From Leucobacter celer subsp. astrifaciens (GTDB lineage Bacteria > Actinomycetota > Actinomycetes > Actinomycetales > Microbacteriaceae), in NCBI RefSeq assembly GCF_001273835.1, contig NZ_JHEI01000139.1, positions 1 to 64,000 of the forward strand: a stretch of DNA of 64,000 bases, in the 5' to 3' direction. Shown one piece after another: positions 27,661 through 37,419 of the stretch; the first letter of the stretch is position 1, and each line of letters starts with the position of its first letter. Below the pieces are notes generated by a model that was not told the origin of the DNA, did no database searches, and was given only the letters and a program-made list of their open reading frames with translations. Both the position numbers and the translations under genes were made by a program.

Positions 27661-28967
27661 ACGGGTACCGTGATCTGCGTGTTGCGCTGCTGGGCTGCGG
27701 CTCGGTCGGAGCACAGGTGGCCAGGCTCATCCTCGAGCACGGAGACGAACTCGCCGCGCGGATCGGCGCGCGTCTGACGCTCTCCGGCATCGCGGTGCGC
27801 AATCTCGACTCCAAGCGCGACGTCGAGCTGCCGAGCGAGCTCTTCACCACCGATGCCGAGCGGCTGGTGCAGGGCGCCGACATCGTGATCGAGCTCATGG
27901 GCGGCATCGAGCCCGCGCGCACGCTCATCAAGCAGGCGCTGCAGGGCGGCGCCGACGTCGTGACGGCCAACAAGGCGCTCCTCGCCGAGCACGGTCCCGA
28001 GCTCTCCGACGCGGCCGAGCAGGTCGGCGCGCAGCTCTCCTACGAGGCGGCCGTGGCAGCAGCGATCCCGATCCTGCGCCCGCTGCGCGAGAGCCTCGCC
28101 GGCGACCACATCACCCGCGTGATGGGGATCGTCAACGGCTCCACCAACTACATCCTGGACCGCATGGACCGCTTCGGCGACAGCGCGGAGGACGCGGCGC
28201 GAGTCGCGAGCGAGCTCGGATTCCTCGAAGCGGACCCGACCCTCGACGTCGAGGGCTACGATGCGGCGCAGAAGGCCACGATCCTCGCGAGCATCGCCTT
28301 CCACACCGAGGTTCCCGTCGACGCAGTGCACCGCGAGGGCATCACCGGCATCACCGCCGAGCAGGTCGAGGCCGCCAAGAGCGCCGGCTACGTGATCAAG
28401 CTGCTCGCGATCGCCGAGCGCATCACCTCGGCCGACGGCGTCGACGGCGTCTCGGCGCGCGTGTATCCCGCGCTCATCCGCCGCGATCACCCGCTGGCCG
28501 CGGTGCACGAGGGCAAGAACGCCGTCTTCGTCGAGGCCGAGGCGGCCGGCGAGCTGATGTTCTACGGCGCGGGCGCCGGCGGTGCCGAGACCGCCTCGGC
28601 CGTGCTGGGCGACCTCGTCTCGGCCGCGCGCCGCCACGTGGTCGGCGGTCCCGGCATCGCCGGATCGCTGCACGCCGAGCTGCCGATCCTGCCCGTGGGC
28701 GAGGTCAACACGGCCTACCAGATCATGCTCGACGTGCGCGATGAGCCGGGTGTGCTCGCGAGTATCGCCGGCATCCTCGCCGAGCACGGCGTCTCGGCCG
28801 CGAGCGTCGAGCAGTCGGTGGCGCAGGGCGCCGAGGCGCGCGCGTCGCTGGTCATCGGCACCCACGTCGCCCGCGAGTCCGATCTCGCCGCGACCGTCGC
28901 CGCGCTGCGCGCCGCAGACGTGGTGCTGAACGTCACCAGCGTGCTGCGGCTGGAGGGCAACGAGTGA
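27657..28967 (+). CDS. hom: homoserine dehydrogenase
   Basis: 436 residues. The N-terminal Rossmann domain is LLGCGSVGAQV; the catalytic region contains the family signature GFLEADPTLDVEGYDAAQK with Lys and Asp/Glu catalytic residues; NGSTNYIL binds substrate. The C-terminus (about residues 350-430) is an ACT domain (DEPGVLASIAGILAEHGVS), so threonine feedback inhibition is expected, as in Corynebacterium. The start GTG 27657 overlaps the lysA stop. Confidence 0.96.
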   Translation: MNGYRDLRVALLGCGSVGAQVARLILEHGDELAARIGARLTLSGIAVRNLDSKRDVELPSELFTTDAERLVQGADIVIELMGGIEPARTLIKQALQGGADVVTANKALLAEHGPELSDAAEQVGAQLSYEAAVAAAIPILRPLRESLAGDHITRVMGIVNGSTNYILDRMDRFGDSAEDAARVASELGFLEADPTLDVEGYDAAQKATILASIAFHTEVPVDAVHREGITGITAEQVEAAKSAGYVIKLLAIAERITSADGVDGVSARVYPALIRRDHPLAAVHEGKNAVFVEAEAAGELMFYGAGAGGAETASAVLGDLVSAARRHVVGGPGIAGSLHAELPILPVGEVNTAYQIMLDVRDEPGVLASIAGILAEHGVSAASVEQSVAQGAEARASLVIGTHVARESDLAATVAALRAADVVLNVTSVLRLEGNE

Positions 28968-29911
28968 GCGCGGGATCCATGCCGCACCCGGCGCGCGCGG
29001 TGCGCGTGCGCGTGCCGGCGACGAGCGCCAACCTCGGACCGGGATTCGACACGCTCGGCATCGCTCTCGCCTACGGCGACGAGCTCGTGGCGACGACCCG
29101 GGAAGAGCCCGGAGCGACCGTGCGCGTGACCGGCGTCGGCGAGGGCGAGGTGCCCACCGATGAGTCGAACCTGGTGGTGCGCTCGGCCGCGTATGTCTTC
29201 GAACAGCTCGGGCGTCCCGTGCCGGGGCTCGAGATCACGGCGCACAACCGCATTCCGCACGGGCGTGGTATGGGGTCCTCGGGATCGGCGATCGTCGCCG
29301 GCGTGATGATCGCGGCCGGCCTGCTGCAGAGCGACCCGGTCGACCCGGTGGAGCTGACCGAGGACGAGCTGCTGGCCTTCGCGACCGCGCTCGAGGGCCA
29401 CCCCGACAATGTCGCGCCGGCGCTCTTCGGCGGACTCACGATCGCCTGGACCACCGAGCAGGGCCCGCGCTTCAAGAAGCTCATGGTGCACCGCGGCGTC
29501 GCGCCCCTCGTGCTGGTGCCGAGCTTCACCATGTCGACGGAGCTGGCCCGCAGCCTGCAGCCCAAGCACGTGCCGCACGAGGACGCGGTGTTCAACGTGT
29601 CGCGCTCGGCGCTGCTCATCGCGGCGCTCACACAGAGCCCCGAGCTGCTGCTGGAGGCCACCGAGGATCGCCTGCACCAGAACTACCGCGGCGATGCGAT
29701 GCCCGCCACCCGCGACCTGATCGGCGAGCTGCGAGCGGCCGGCCACCCCGCCGTGGTGTCGGGCGCCGGCCCCTCGATCCTCGTGCTCGCGAACAGTCCC
29801 GCGGAGCGTCTCAGCGCCGCGGACCTCGTGGCCGAGCGCCACGAGGAGTGGCGGTCGCTGATCCTGGCCGTCGACACGAAGGGTGCTACAGTGGAGTCGA
29901 TCCCTTCATAA
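28964..29911 (+). CDS. thrB: homoserine kinase
   Basis: 315 residues of the GHMP kinase family. The N-terminal VPATSANLGPGFDTLG and the ATP loop IPHGRGMGSSGSAIVAG are diagnostic; the C-terminal block VVSGAGPSILVLA closes the fold. It phosphorylates homoserine toward threonine. The start GTG 28964 overlaps the hom stop (GTGA). An in-frame ATG five codons later is possible. No threonine synthase gene follows; rho does. Confidence 0.96.
   Translation: MSAGSMPHPARAVRVRVPATSANLGPGFDTLGIALAYGDELVATTREEPGATVRVTGVGEGEVPTDESNLVVRSAAYVFEQLGRPVPGLEITAHNRIPHGRGMGSSGSAIVAGVMIAAGLLQSDPVDPVELTEDELLAFATALEGHPDNVAPALFGGLTIAWTTEQGPRFKKLMVHRGVAPLVLVPSFTMSTELARSLQPKHVPHEDAVFNVSRSALLIAALTQSPELLLEATEDRLHQNYRGDAMPATRDLIGELRAAGHPAVVSGAGPSILVLANSPAERLSAADLVAERHEEWRSLILAVDTKGATVESIPS
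29887..29892 (+). promoter_or_regulatory. extended -10 for rho
   Basis: TGC-TACAGT (TACAGT at 29887-29892) lies inside the last codons of thrB, about 240 bases before the rho start. It would give rho a leader of roughly 235 bases, independent of the amino-acid operon. No clear -35 is seen. Confidence 0.45.
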
Positions 29912-30135
29912 CCGCGTGAGTTCGTGTCGCCGAGACCGAGACGGTTCCAGTGCGAATCACGGGCAGAGACTCCGGGCTGTGAGCAATCACCGCTCGCCTC
30001 ACCATCGTGGGATGTGGATCGATTTCCTCACCGCGACCATTCGTCCGGTGATCCCGATACGCACATCTGTGCACCAGCGCGGGAAGGCGAAGCCGAATGC
30101 GCACGCTGTTCCGGCGCCGTTCCGAGAGGAAGAAC

Positions 30136-32154
30136 GTGGAAACGAACGAAGAGACCACCACCAGCACGCCCGCAGAGGAGACCGCGCCGGTGCGCCGGCG
30201 CGCTTCGCGTCGGGTGACCGCCGCCGCGGGAGCCACCAGCGAGACCGTGGCCGTCGAGTCCCCGGCCCCGGCTGCGGACGCCGCACCGGCGGCTGCTGAA
30301 GCGCCGGCTGCTGAGGCTCCGGCCGCTGAGGCGCCGGCCGCTGCACCCAAGAAGCGGGCGACCCGAAGCCGGAAGAAGCCCGTCGAGGAGCCCACCGCCG
30401 AGGCCGCGACGAGCGAGGCCGCGGAGCCGACTGCGGCTCCGGAAGCCGCGGCCGAGGAGGCACCCGTCGAGGCGCCGAAGAAGCGCGCCACGCGGAGCCG
30501 GAAGAAGGCCGTCGAGGCGCCCGTCGAGGAGACTCCCGCCGCCGAGACCCCTGCCGAGCAGCCGGCCGCCGAGGCCGCGGCGAGCGATGCCGCCGAGCCG
30601 GCCGCGACCGAGCCGGCCGCCGAGGCCGCGCCGACGAAGCGCGGACGCAACCGTCGCGCTCAGGTTGCGGAAGCAGCCCCCGAGGCTGAGCAGGGCGAGA
30701 CCGCCGCCGAGGGCGCGAAGTCCGAGGGCTCGAAGCCGGAGAACTCCAAGGCCGAGGGATCCAAGCCCGAGAGCGATCAGGGTGCCGGCGACGGCGAGAA
30801 GCAGGGCCGCAACCGTCGCGGCCGCGGCCGCGCGCAGAAGGGCGAGGCCGCCGAGTCGAGCGAGGCCGGCGAGCAGAACACGACGAACGACGAGGGCAAG
30901 GGTCGCGGCCAGGCGCAGAACGGCGGCGACAAGAACGACAAGAACGGCGACAATGCGTCCCGCTCGAGCCGCACCCGCCAGCGCGACCGCAAGCGTCGCG
31001 GTCAGAGCGACGATCTCGAGCCGGAGATCACCGAGGATGACGTGCTGCTGCCCATCGCGGGTGTCCTCGACGTGCTCGACAACTACGCCTTCGTGCGCAC
31101 GAGCGGCTACCTGCCGGGCACGAGCGACGTGTACGTCTCGCTCGGCCAGGTCAAGAAGTACGGCCTGCGCCGCGGCGACGCCGTGGTGGGTGCGATCCGC
31201 CAGCCCCGCGAGGGCGATGGCGGGGGACGCCAGAAGTACAACGCGATCGTCAAGATCGACAGTGTCAACGCCCGTCCGGTCGAGGAGAACGAGAAGCGCG
31301 CCGACATCGCCGAGCTGACCCCCGTCTTCCCGCAGGAGCGCCTGCGCCTGGAGACCGCGGCCGATCGCCTGCTGGGCCGCGCGATCGATGTCGTGGCTCC
31401 CATCGGCCTCGGCCAGCGCAGCCTGCTGGTGCTGCCCGCGCGACAGGCCGGCGTGCCCGTGCTCGCCGAGCTGGCGCAGGCCGTCAGCGCGAACAAGCCC
31501 GAGGCGCACCTCATGCTCGTGCTGGCAGATGCCCAGCCCGAGGAGGCCACCCAGCTGCAGCGCACCATCCCGGGGGAGGTCGTCGTCGCGACCTTCGACC
31601 GTCCCGCTGAGGATCAGGCCACGATCGCGGAGCTGGCGATCGAGCGGGCCAAGCGCCTGGTCGAGCTCGGTCACGATGTGGTCGTGCTGGTCGACTCCCT
31701 GAACCGTCTGGCGCGGGCGTACGCGCAGGCGCAGCACACCGCGGCCCGTCCGGGTCTCGACGAGATCGACGAGTTCGCGCTCGGCCAGATCAAGCGTCTG
31801 CTCGCAGCGGCTCGCAACGTGGAGAACGGCGGCTCGCTCACCGTGCTCGCGACCGTGCACGCCAAGACCGGTATCGACGCTGACAAGATGCTGCTGCGCG
31901 AGGTGCGCGCGGTCGTCAACAACGAGATCCGCTTCGAGAAGTCGCTGCCGGGCCTCGCGCCCGTCGTCGACCTCCCGGCATCGCTCACCCGCAACGCCGA
32001 CGCGATGCTGAGCGCGGGCGAGGCCGCGGTGCTCTCGACCATCCGTGCGGCGCTGAGCGACGACGACGCCTCCGAGAAGGTGCTCGAGCGGCTGCGCGCC
32101 ACCGAGTCGAATGCGGCGCTGCTCGCAGAGATCCAGCGCTCCGGCAAGTTCTGA
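30136..32154 (+). CDS. rho: Rho-family protein with degenerate ATPase motor
   Basis: About 672 residues from GTG 30136, which has GAGAGGA upstream; ATG 30097 with GGAAGG is the alternative. Residues 1-290 are low-complexity (Ala/Glu/Lys, [10 protein letters not shown] twice, RGRGR), as in actinobacterial Rho. Residues about 300-395 are an intact cold-shock-type RNA-binding domain ([29 protein letters not shown]). The RecA-like motor is altered throughout. The usual PPKAGKT reads PARQAGV, so Walker A Lys and Thr are gone; DERPEE reads DAQPEE, losing the catalytic Glu and Arg; LTGGVD is absent; and the GTGN R-loop is replaced by VVNNEIRFE. The Walker B Asp in [11 protein letters not shown] survives. 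Flanks align without gaps, so this is substitution, not frameshift. It sits at the normal rho locus and overlaps prfA by one base (TGATG). Confidence 0.9.
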   Translation: METNEETTTSTPAEETAPVRRRASRRVTAAAGATSETVAVESPAPAADAAPAAAEAPAAEAPAAEAPAAAPKKRATRSRKKPVEEPTAEAATSEAAEPTAAPEAAAEEAPVEAPKKRATRSRKKAVEAPVEETPAAETPAEQPAAEAAASDAAEPAATEPAAEAAPTKRGRNRRAQVAEAAPEAEQGETAAEGAKSEGSKPENSKAEGSKPESDQGAGDGEKQGRNRRGRGRAQKGEAAESSEAGEQNTTNDEGKGRGQAQNGGDKNDKNGDNASRSSRTRQRDRKRRGQSDDLEPEITEDDVLLPIAGVLDVLDNYAFVRTSGYLPGTSDVYVSLGQVKKYGLRRGDAVVGAIRQPREGDGGGRQKYNAIVKIDSVNARPVEENEKRADIAELTPVFPQERLRLETAADRLLGRAIDVVAPIGLGQRSLLVLPARQAGVPVLAELAQAVSANKPEAHLMLVLADAQPEEATQLQRTIPGEVVVATFDRPAEDQATIAELAIERAKRLVELGHDVVVLVDSLNRLARAYAQAQHTAARPGLDEIDEFALGQIKRLLAAARNVENGGSLTVLATVHAKTGIDADKMLLREVRAVVNNEIRFEKSLPGLAPVVDLPASLTRNADAMLSAGEAAVLSTIRAALSDDDASEKVLERLRATESNAALLAEIQRSGKF

Positions 32155-33227
32155 TGTTCGAGCAGGTCGAGCATCTGCTCGTCGAGCACGCCCGGTTGCA
32201 GGACGAGCTCGCCGATCCGGCGCTGCACGCCGATGCCGGGCGTGCCAAGAAGGTGAACCGTCGCTACGCCGAGCTCAGCAAGATCAAGGCGGCCTACGAG
32301 CAGTGGCAGCAGCTCGGCGACGATCTCGCAGCTGCGCGGGAGCTGGCCAAGGAGGACGAGGCCTTCGCCGAGGAGGTCCCGGTGCTCGAGGAGTCGCTGG
32401 CCGAGGCGCAGGAGAAGGTGCGGCGGCTGCTGATCCCGCGCGATCCGGACGACGCCCGCGACGTGATCCTCGAGATCAAGGGCGGCGAGGGCGGGGCCGA
32501 GTCGGCCCTGTTCGGCGCCGATCTGCTGCGCATGTACATGCACTACGCGGAGTCCAAGGGCTGGAAGACCGAGATGCTCGAGGCCGACGAGAGCGATCTC
32601 GGCGGCTACAAGAACGTGCAGATCGCGATCAAGGCGAACGCCTCCGATCCGTCCCAGGGTGTGTGGGCGCACCTCAAGTACGAGGGCGGCGTGCACCGCG
32701 TGCAGCGCGTGCCCGTCACCGAGTCGCAGGGACGCATCCACACATCGACCACGGGTGTGCTCGTGTACCCCGAGGTGGACGAGCCGGAGGAGGTCGATAT
32801 CAACCAGAACGACCTCAAGATCGACGTCTACCGCTCGAGCGGCCCCGGAGGCCAGTCGGTCAACACGACCGACTCGGCCGTGCGCATCACCCACCTCCCC
32901 ACGGGCATCGTGGTGGCCATGCAGAACGAGAAGTCGCAGCTGCAGAACCGTGAGGCCGCGATGCGCGTGCTCCGGGCCCGGCTGCTCGCCAGGCAGGCCG
33001 AGGAGGCCGCGGCGGAGGCGTCGGCGCACCGCTCCAGCCAGATCCGCACCATGGATCGCTCGGAGCGCATCCGCACGTACAACTTCCCCGAGAACCGCAT
33101 CGCCGACCACCGCACGGGGTACAAGGCGTACAACCTCGACGCGGTCATGAACGGCGCGCTGGATCCGGTCATCGAGTCCTGCATCCGCATGGACGAAGAG
33201 GATCGGTTGAAGGCGCTCGGGCAGTAG
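32154..33227 (+). CDS. prfA: peptide chain release factor 1
   Basis: 357 residues. It recognises UAA and UAG stops: the tripeptide anticodon appears as PVT in [14 protein letters not shown], the RF1-type PxT motif. The GGQ that triggers peptide release is in [20 protein letters not shown] near residue 230. The N-terminal coiled helices cover the first 100 residues. The ATG 32154 shares one base with the rho stop. prmC, whose product methylates the GGQ glutamine, usually follows directly, but here it is displaced by 7 kb. Confidence 0.97.
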   Translation: MFEQVEHLLVEHARLQDELADPALHADAGRAKKVNRRYAELSKIKAAYEQWQQLGDDLAAARELAKEDEAFAEEVPVLEESLAEAQEKVRRLLIPRDPDDARDVILEIKGGEGGAESALFGADLLRMYMHYAESKGWKTEMLEADESDLGGYKNVQIAIKANASDPSQGVWAHLKYEGGVHRVQRVPVTESQGRIHTSTTGVLVYPEVDEPEEVDINQNDLKIDVYRSSGPGGQSVNTTDSAVRITHLPTGIVVAMQNEKSQLQNREAAMRVLRARLLARQAEEAAAEASAHRSSQIRTMDRSERIRTYNFPENRIADHRTGYKAYNLDAVMNGALDPVIESCIRMDEEDRLKALGQ

Positions 33228-33246
33228 GGCGGGTTCCCGCCTCCGG

Positions 33247-33294
33247 CCTCGGCCTCGGCCTCGGCCTCGGCCTCGGCCTCGGCCTCGGCCTCGG
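33247..33294. repeat. hexamer tandem repeat (CCTCGG)x8
   Basis: Eight exact CCTCGG units, preceded by one variant CTCCGG, start 20 bases after the prfA stop. A slippage-prone microsatellite in a non-coding gap. The reverse strand would read as Gly-Arg repeats, but no gene is there. Confidence 0.95.
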
Positions 33295-33317
33295 TCGTGC
33301 GCCGGGCGTCGGTCAGA

Positions 33318-33371
33318 GATCCGGCTTCGGTGAGACGAATTCACGCGAATTCGTCTCACCGAAGCCGGATC
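33318..33371. repeat. perfect inverted repeat, 25-bp arms, 4-nt loop
   Basis: The left arm 33318-33342 (GATCCGGCTTCGGTGAGACG, then AATTC), loop ACGC, and exact right arm 33347-33371. Probably the end of the rho-prfA transcript. It shares arm length and the CGGTGAGA core with the hairpin at 2870-2937. The rest of the 285-base gap shows no gene. Confidence 0.85.
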
Positions 33372-33512
33372 CCCGATGCACGCCTTTGCCGCCCCGGCAC
33401 CTCCGGGGCGAGCTTCGCTCACACCTTGGCCTTTTCGGGGGTCCTTGCCTTGTTGTCCACGGATGCGGCGAAAGGGCTCCGAGCGCGGCCCTGGAGGCAC
33501 CAGGCTTGAAGC

Positions 33513-34331
33513 ATGTCAGTGGTCTCGCTTCTCAGCTCGGAAGGCGGCGTCGCGCGCGCCAGTGCCCTTCTGGCGAGGGGCGCCTCGGAGTACCGGATCG
33601 CGGCGGCGATCGGCCGTGGTGAGGTGACCCGTCCACGCCGGGGGTGGCTGGCGCTTCCGGGGGCCGACCCCGAGCTGCTCTACGCCGCGAGACACGGGGT
33701 GGTGCTGAGCTGCGTGTCCCAGGCGCGGCGGCTCGGTCTCTGGACGATCGCGGTCCCACAGCGGCACGTCGCCGCTTCGAGTGCCGCCCGTGCGGAAGCG
33801 CCCGGGTGCGTGGTGCACTGGGGGCATCCCGTGGTGCCGCGGGCGCCAGGGGCGCTGGAGGACCCGATCCAGAACGTGCTGCAGTACGTTGCCGGCTGTC
33901 AGCCGCTCGAGCGCGCGCTGGTCATCTGGGAGTCCGCGCTGAACAAGCGAATGGTCGATCTGGCGTCCCTCTCCCGACTTCCGTTTCGCGGTCGAGCCCG
34001 GCATCTGCTCGAGGTCAGCCGACCGTTCTCCGATTCGGGGCTCGAGAGCCTCGCGGCGTCGCGGCTGAGATGGCTTCGTGTCCCGCTCTTGCCGCAGGCG
34101 CATCTGTTCGGACATCGTGTGGACCTGCTGATCGGGGAGCGGCTGGTCCTGCAGATCGACGGTGCGGACCACACCGGGAAACAGCGCGACGAGGACAACG
34201 AATTCGATGCCTTCCTGAAGCTGCGCGGCTATCACGTGATCCGTGTCGGGTACACCCAGGTGATGTTCCACTGGCACGAGATCCAGCTGCAGGTGATGGA
34301 AGCGGTGGCCCAAGGACTGCATCTGGCATGA
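33513..34331 (+). CDS. AbiEi-like / DUF559 (PD-(D/E)XK-fold) protein
   Basis: 272 residues. The first about 70 residues look like the winged-helix part of AbiEi-type antitoxins (ARASALLARGASEYRIAAAI then GRGEVTRPRRGW). The C-terminal part resembles DUF559/Vsr-like nuclease folds, with FGHRVDLLIGERLVLQIDG, then DHTGKQRDEDNEFDAFLKLRGYHVIRVGY; the Asp and Asp-His residues could be metal ligands. Such proteins are common and solitary in actinobacteria, and no AbiEii toxin is adjacent. The function is unproven; nuclease or DNA-binding roles are both possible. Confidence 0.75.
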   Translation: MSVVSLLSSEGGVARASALLARGASEYRIAAAIGRGEVTRPRRGWLALPGADPELLYAARHGVVLSCVSQARRLGLWTIAVPQRHVAASSAARAEAPGCVVHWGHPVVPRAPGALEDPIQNVLQYVAGCQPLERALVIWESALNKRMVDLASLSRLPFRGRARHLLEVSRPFSDSGLESLAASRLRWLRVPLLPQAHLFGHRVDLLIGERLVLQIDGADHTGKQRDEDNEFDAFLKLRGYHVIRVGYTQVMFHWHEIQLQVMEAVAQGLHLA

Positions 34332-34428
34332 GCACACTGGGAATGGCGCGCCGGCACGGCGAAACCGTCGCATCGCCGCTTTTCGAGGGCGGGCACGAAT
34401 CGACGGGGCGACCGGCTACTCTGAGAGC

Positions 34429-34977
34429 ATGACCGCCTCGACCGCACTCGCCGAGCCCATCGTCGGCCCCCTCGTCACCCTGCGCGCGCCGCGCGAGGAC
34501 GACGCAGCCCCGCTCTTCGCGATCCTCTCCGAGCCCGAGGTGGCGGAGTGGTGGGTCGGCTACACCCCCGAGCGCGTGCGCGAGGAGTTCATCGCGGCCC
34601 CCGATGTCACCCGCATCATCGAGGTCGAAGGGGAGTGCACGGGTGCGCTGTACGTGCTCCGCGGCGAGGATCCGGAGTACCCGACCACCGTCATGCACAT
34701 CTTCATCGGCACCCGTTTCCGAGGTCGTCGCATCGGAGAAGAGGCGCTCGCGCTCGCGATCCGGGCTGAGTTCGCCGACGGCATCACACGCATCACGCTC
34801 GATCCCAACATCCACAACGAGGGTGTGATCCGCAGCTACGAGCGCCTCGGGTTCCAGCGCATCGGCGTGCTGCGCGACTACCAGGTGCGCCCGGGCGGGC
34901 ACCTCGAGGACGCGGTCTTCCTCGATCTCACCCGCAGCGACTTCCCCGACGGCCCGCCACTGCCCCCTCGCGACTGA
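34429..34977 (+). CDS. GNAT-family N-acetyltransferase
   Basis: 182 residues of the acetyltransferase_8/RimJ-like type. The N-terminus LVTLRAPREDDAAPLF opens the fold; the acetyl-CoA loop reads RFRGRRIGEEALALAI near residue 100; and NEGVIRSYERLGFQRIG is the conserved C-terminal segment. It resembles AAC(6')-type enzymes in layout, but resistance cannot be claimed. TACTCT at 34417-34422 ends six bases before the ATG, so the transcript is probably leaderless. Confidence 0.85.
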   Translation: MTASTALAEPIVGPLVTLRAPREDDAAPLFAILSEPEVAEWWVGYTPERVREEFIAAPDVTRIIEVEGECTGALYVLRGEDPEYPTTVMHIFIGTRFRGRRIGEEALALAIRAEFADGITRITLDPNIHNEGVIRSYERLGFQRIGVLRDYQVRPGGHLEDAVFLDLTRSDFPDGPPLPPRD

Positions 34978-35252
34978 ACTCCCTCGCGACGAAGTCCCGC
35001 GCGGCTGAACCCCTCGAAGGTTCAGCTCGTCGCGGCCCCGCCTCGCGCCCCAGCTCCCGCGCGGCTGACCCTCCTCTGCGGCTGAGCCGCTCCGCTGCGC
35101 GCGGGATCACCCCTCCAGCGGGAGCGACTCGCCCCCTCCCGGCCGAACTGTCCGCGCCGGAGGCACCGGTCTCGAACACTCGGCTCGGCTTCGGCGAGGA
35201 GGAAGCCGTCGGCCGCGGGTATCCAGTGCACGGGGCCGATAGCATGGGACAT

Positions 35253-36644
35253 ATGCGAACCGCGCGGCCCCTGCTTCCCTGGGTCGTCTGGGGAGTCGCG
35301 GCGCTCGCCTACGCGGTCGCCATCGTCAACAGGTCCTCGCTCTCGGCTCTCGGCCCCGCCGCCCAGGAGCACTTCGGCATCGACGCGACCACGCTGTCGA
35401 TGTTCGCGATGATCCAGCTCATCGTGTACGCCGGGCTGCAGATCCCGGTGGGAGTGCTGCTCGACCGCTTCGGATCGACGAACATGATTCTCGGCGGCGG
35501 CGTGCTCATGGTCATCGGGCAGACGGTCATGGCGACCGCGCCGGACGTGAGCCTCGCGATCCTCGCCCGCGTGCTTGTGGGAGCGGGAGACGCCTGCACC
35601 TTCATCAGCGTGATGCGCATACTGCCCGAGTGGTTCGCGCTGCGGCAGCTGCCGACGGTGAGCCAGCTGACGGGTCTCATCGGGCAGGCGGGGCAGCTCG
35701 TCTCGGTGACACCGCTCGCGCTGCTCGTGGGGATCGCGGGTTGGACCAACGGCTTCCTCGGCGTCGCGGCTGTCGGGCTGCTGGTCGCGCTGCTCGGCGT
35801 GTTCGTGCTGCGCAACCAGCCGGGGGACGGCACGCTGTTCGAACGGATGATCGGTCGTCGGGGCCGCACCAGCCGGGAGGCGCGATCCCTCGCGACCCCG
35901 CCCGCGACAGGCGTCATCGAGATGTCGCCCCCCGCCACCGAGATGATTCCCGTCATGAAGGAGCCCCGCATGCGCGGCCTGGGCTTCTGGTCGCGGGCGC
36001 GACGCCTGCTGCGCATCCCCGGGGTGCGCCTCGCGTACTGGGTGCACTTCACCTCGCCGTTCGCCGCGAACGTGTTCATCCTGCTCTGGGGCACGCCGTT
36101 CCTGGTGGGCGGGGTGGGGCTCTCCCCGGCCGCGGCCGGCGGGCTGCTCAGCCTCACCGTGATCTCCTCGATGCTGGCGGGTTTGGTGCTCGGGCCGATC
36201 AGCTCGCGATTCGTGGAGCGCCGCGTCTGGATCAACGTCGCGATCACCGCGGCGATCGCGGCGGTCTGGATCGCGGTGCTGCTCTGGCCGGACGCGCCGC
36301 CGCTGTGGCTGCTCATCCTGCTGCTCGTGGTGATGCCGCTCGGCGGGCCTGCATCGATGATCGCGTTCGAGGTGTCGCGTTCGCACACGCCGCGCAGCTT
36401 CGCGGGCTTCGGCACCGGTCTCGTCAACACCGCGGGGTTCACGGCCTCGCTGCTCGTGATCCTGCTCATCGGACTGGTGCTCGATCTGCAGGGCGCGGGA
36501 TCGCCGGAGCACTACTCGCTCGGCGCGTTCCGCGTGGCGTTCGCGGTGCAGATCCCGTTCTGGCTGCTCGGGATCACCATGATCGTGATCGAGCATCGCC
36601 GCACGAAGGGCTGGATGCAGGAGCACGGGCGCCGGCTGCGCTGA
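35253..36644 (+). CDS. MFS transporter
   Basis: 463 residues with twelve hydrophobic segments and a central cytoplasmic loop of about 70 residues. MFS marks include NRSSLSALGPAAQEHFGID in TM1 and GVLLDRFGS after TM2. It resembles the ACS/nitrate-glycerol-phosphate type of MFS. The substrate is unknown. ATG 35253 is preferred: TAGCAT (35240-35245) ends seven bases upstream, while the earlier in-frame GTG and ATG lack sites. The 275 bases before it hold only a small GCTGAACC/GGTTCAGC hairpin (35003-35026). Confidence 0.85.
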   Translation: MRTARPLLPWVVWGVAALAYAVAIVNRSSLSALGPAAQEHFGIDATTLSMFAMIQLIVYAGLQIPVGVLLDRFGSTNMILGGGVLMVIGQTVMATAPDVSLAILARVLVGAGDACTFISVMRILPEWFALRQLPTVSQLTGLIGQAGQLVSVTPLALLVGIAGWTNGFLGVAAVGLLVALLGVFVLRNQPGDGTLFERMIGRRGRTSREARSLATPPATGVIEMSPPATEMIPVMKEPRMRGLGFWSRARRLLRIPGVRLAYWVHFTSPFAANVFILLWGTPFLVGGVGLSPAAAGGLLSLTVISSMLAGLVLGPISSRFVERRVWINVAITAAIAAVWIAVLLWPDAPPLWLLILLLVVMPLGGPASMIAFEVSRSHTPRSFAGFGTGLVNTAGFTASLLVILLIGLVLDLQGAGSPEHYSLGAFRVAFAVQIPFWLLGITMIVIEHRRTKGWMQEHGRRLR

Positions 36645-36671
36645 CCAGCCGCCGCGGGCCCTGCCGCAGAT

Positions 36672-37241
36672 TCAGATGACGTAGAAGTCCGCGAGATCCG
36701 GGGTCTCGGCCAGGGGAGCGCCGCGGCGGGGACGTCCCTGCGCGGGGATGCCGGTGAGCGTGGTCCACGGCGGTGCCGAGTGCACCACGACGGCGTTCGA
36801 GCCGACCGCGCTGTCGTGCCCCAGTTCGATGTTGCCGAGCACCTTCGCGCCGGCCCCGATGACGACCCGGTCGCCGATGGTCGGGTGCCGCTTGCCGCGG
36901 CTGTGGCCCGTGCCGCCGAGCGTGACACCGTGGTAGATGAGCACATCGTCGCCGATCACGGCGGTCTCGCCGATCACCACGCCCATGCCGTGGTCGATGA
37001 ACAGCCGCCGGCCGATCGTCGCGCCCGGGTGGATCTCGATGCCGGTGAAGAAGCGCAGGAGCTGGGAGAGCGCTCGCGGCAGGAAGCGCATGCCGCGCTT
37101 CCAGAGGGAGTGCGAGAGACGGTGCCACCACACGGCGTGCAGGCCCGAATAGATCAGGAACACCGAGATGCCGCTCCGGGCGGCGGGATCGCCGGCCTTC
37201 GCGGCACCGATGTCTTCGCGGATGCGGGAGAAGATGCTCAC
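36672..37241 (-). CDS. cysE: serine O-acetyltransferase
   Basis: 189 residues, the short bacterial form. A left-handed beta helix of hexapeptide repeats ([49 protein letters not shown]) makes O-acetylserine from serine and acetyl-CoA. Catalytic His and Asp are in [12 protein letters not shown]. The start is GTG 37241 with AAAGGG upstream. It lies downstream of cysK on the same strand, so the two form a cysteine-biosynthesis pair; the gap between them holds a repeat and a terminator-like hairpin. Confidence 0.95.
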   Translation of the reverse strand: MSIFSRIREDIGAAKAGDPAARSGISVFLIYSGLHAVWWHRLSHSLWKRGMRFLPRALSQLLRFFTGIEIHPGATIGRRLFIDHGMGVVIGETAVIGDDVLIYHGVTLGGTGHSRGKRHPTIGDRVVIGAGAKVLGNIELGHDSAVGSNAVVVHSAPPWTTLTGIPAQGRPRRGAPLAETPDLADFYVI

Positions 37242-37276
37242 AGCGCCCTTTCTGCTCGACCTCTACCAGCACAAGC

Positions 37277-37350
37277 TATGGGATCTGCAGGAGATATGCG
37301 ATTTCGGGAGCGCACCGGCATATGTTCCGCAGATCCCATATCTTCCGCAG
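37277..37350. repeat. extragenic hairpin repeat, type II, copy B
   Basis: The stem TATGGGATCTGC...ATATGC (37277-37299) pairs with GCATATGTTCCGCAGATCCC and ATA (to 37340), 20 of 23 positions matching. The right half plus TCTTCCGCAG matches copy A at 15914-15996. It lies between cysE and cysK. Confidence 0.8.
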
Positions 37351-37369
37351 ACGCCCGCTCCGGATACGA

Positions 37370-37409
37370 GCAGGGGCCCGCGCGGAGGATTCTCGCGCGA
37401 GCCCGCTGC
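37370..37409 (-). terminator. hairpin after cysK
   Basis: GCAGGGGCCCGCGCG and GCGCGAGCCCGCTGC pair with two mismatches around a 10-base loop, 11 bases downstream of the cysK stop. There is no clear T tract on the transcribed strand; some read-through to cysE is likely. Confidence 0.55.
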
Positions 37410-37419
37410 CGGAGAGGTG

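Noticed and set aside
30175..31010. Possible assembly error or separate gene in the low-complexity part of rho
   Set aside because: Ala/Glu/Lys-rich and RGRGR-type N-terminal extensions are normal in actinobacterial Rho, and the frame is continuous into the RNA-binding domain.
33241..33371. CRISPR array
   Set aside because: The units are six bases without spacers, plus one hairpin; no cas gene is in the window.
31671..33500. Reverse-strand frame with a Gly-Arg repeat protein
   Set aside because: The GRGRGR stretch is just the CCTCGG microsatellite read backwards, and the frame lies over rho and prfA.
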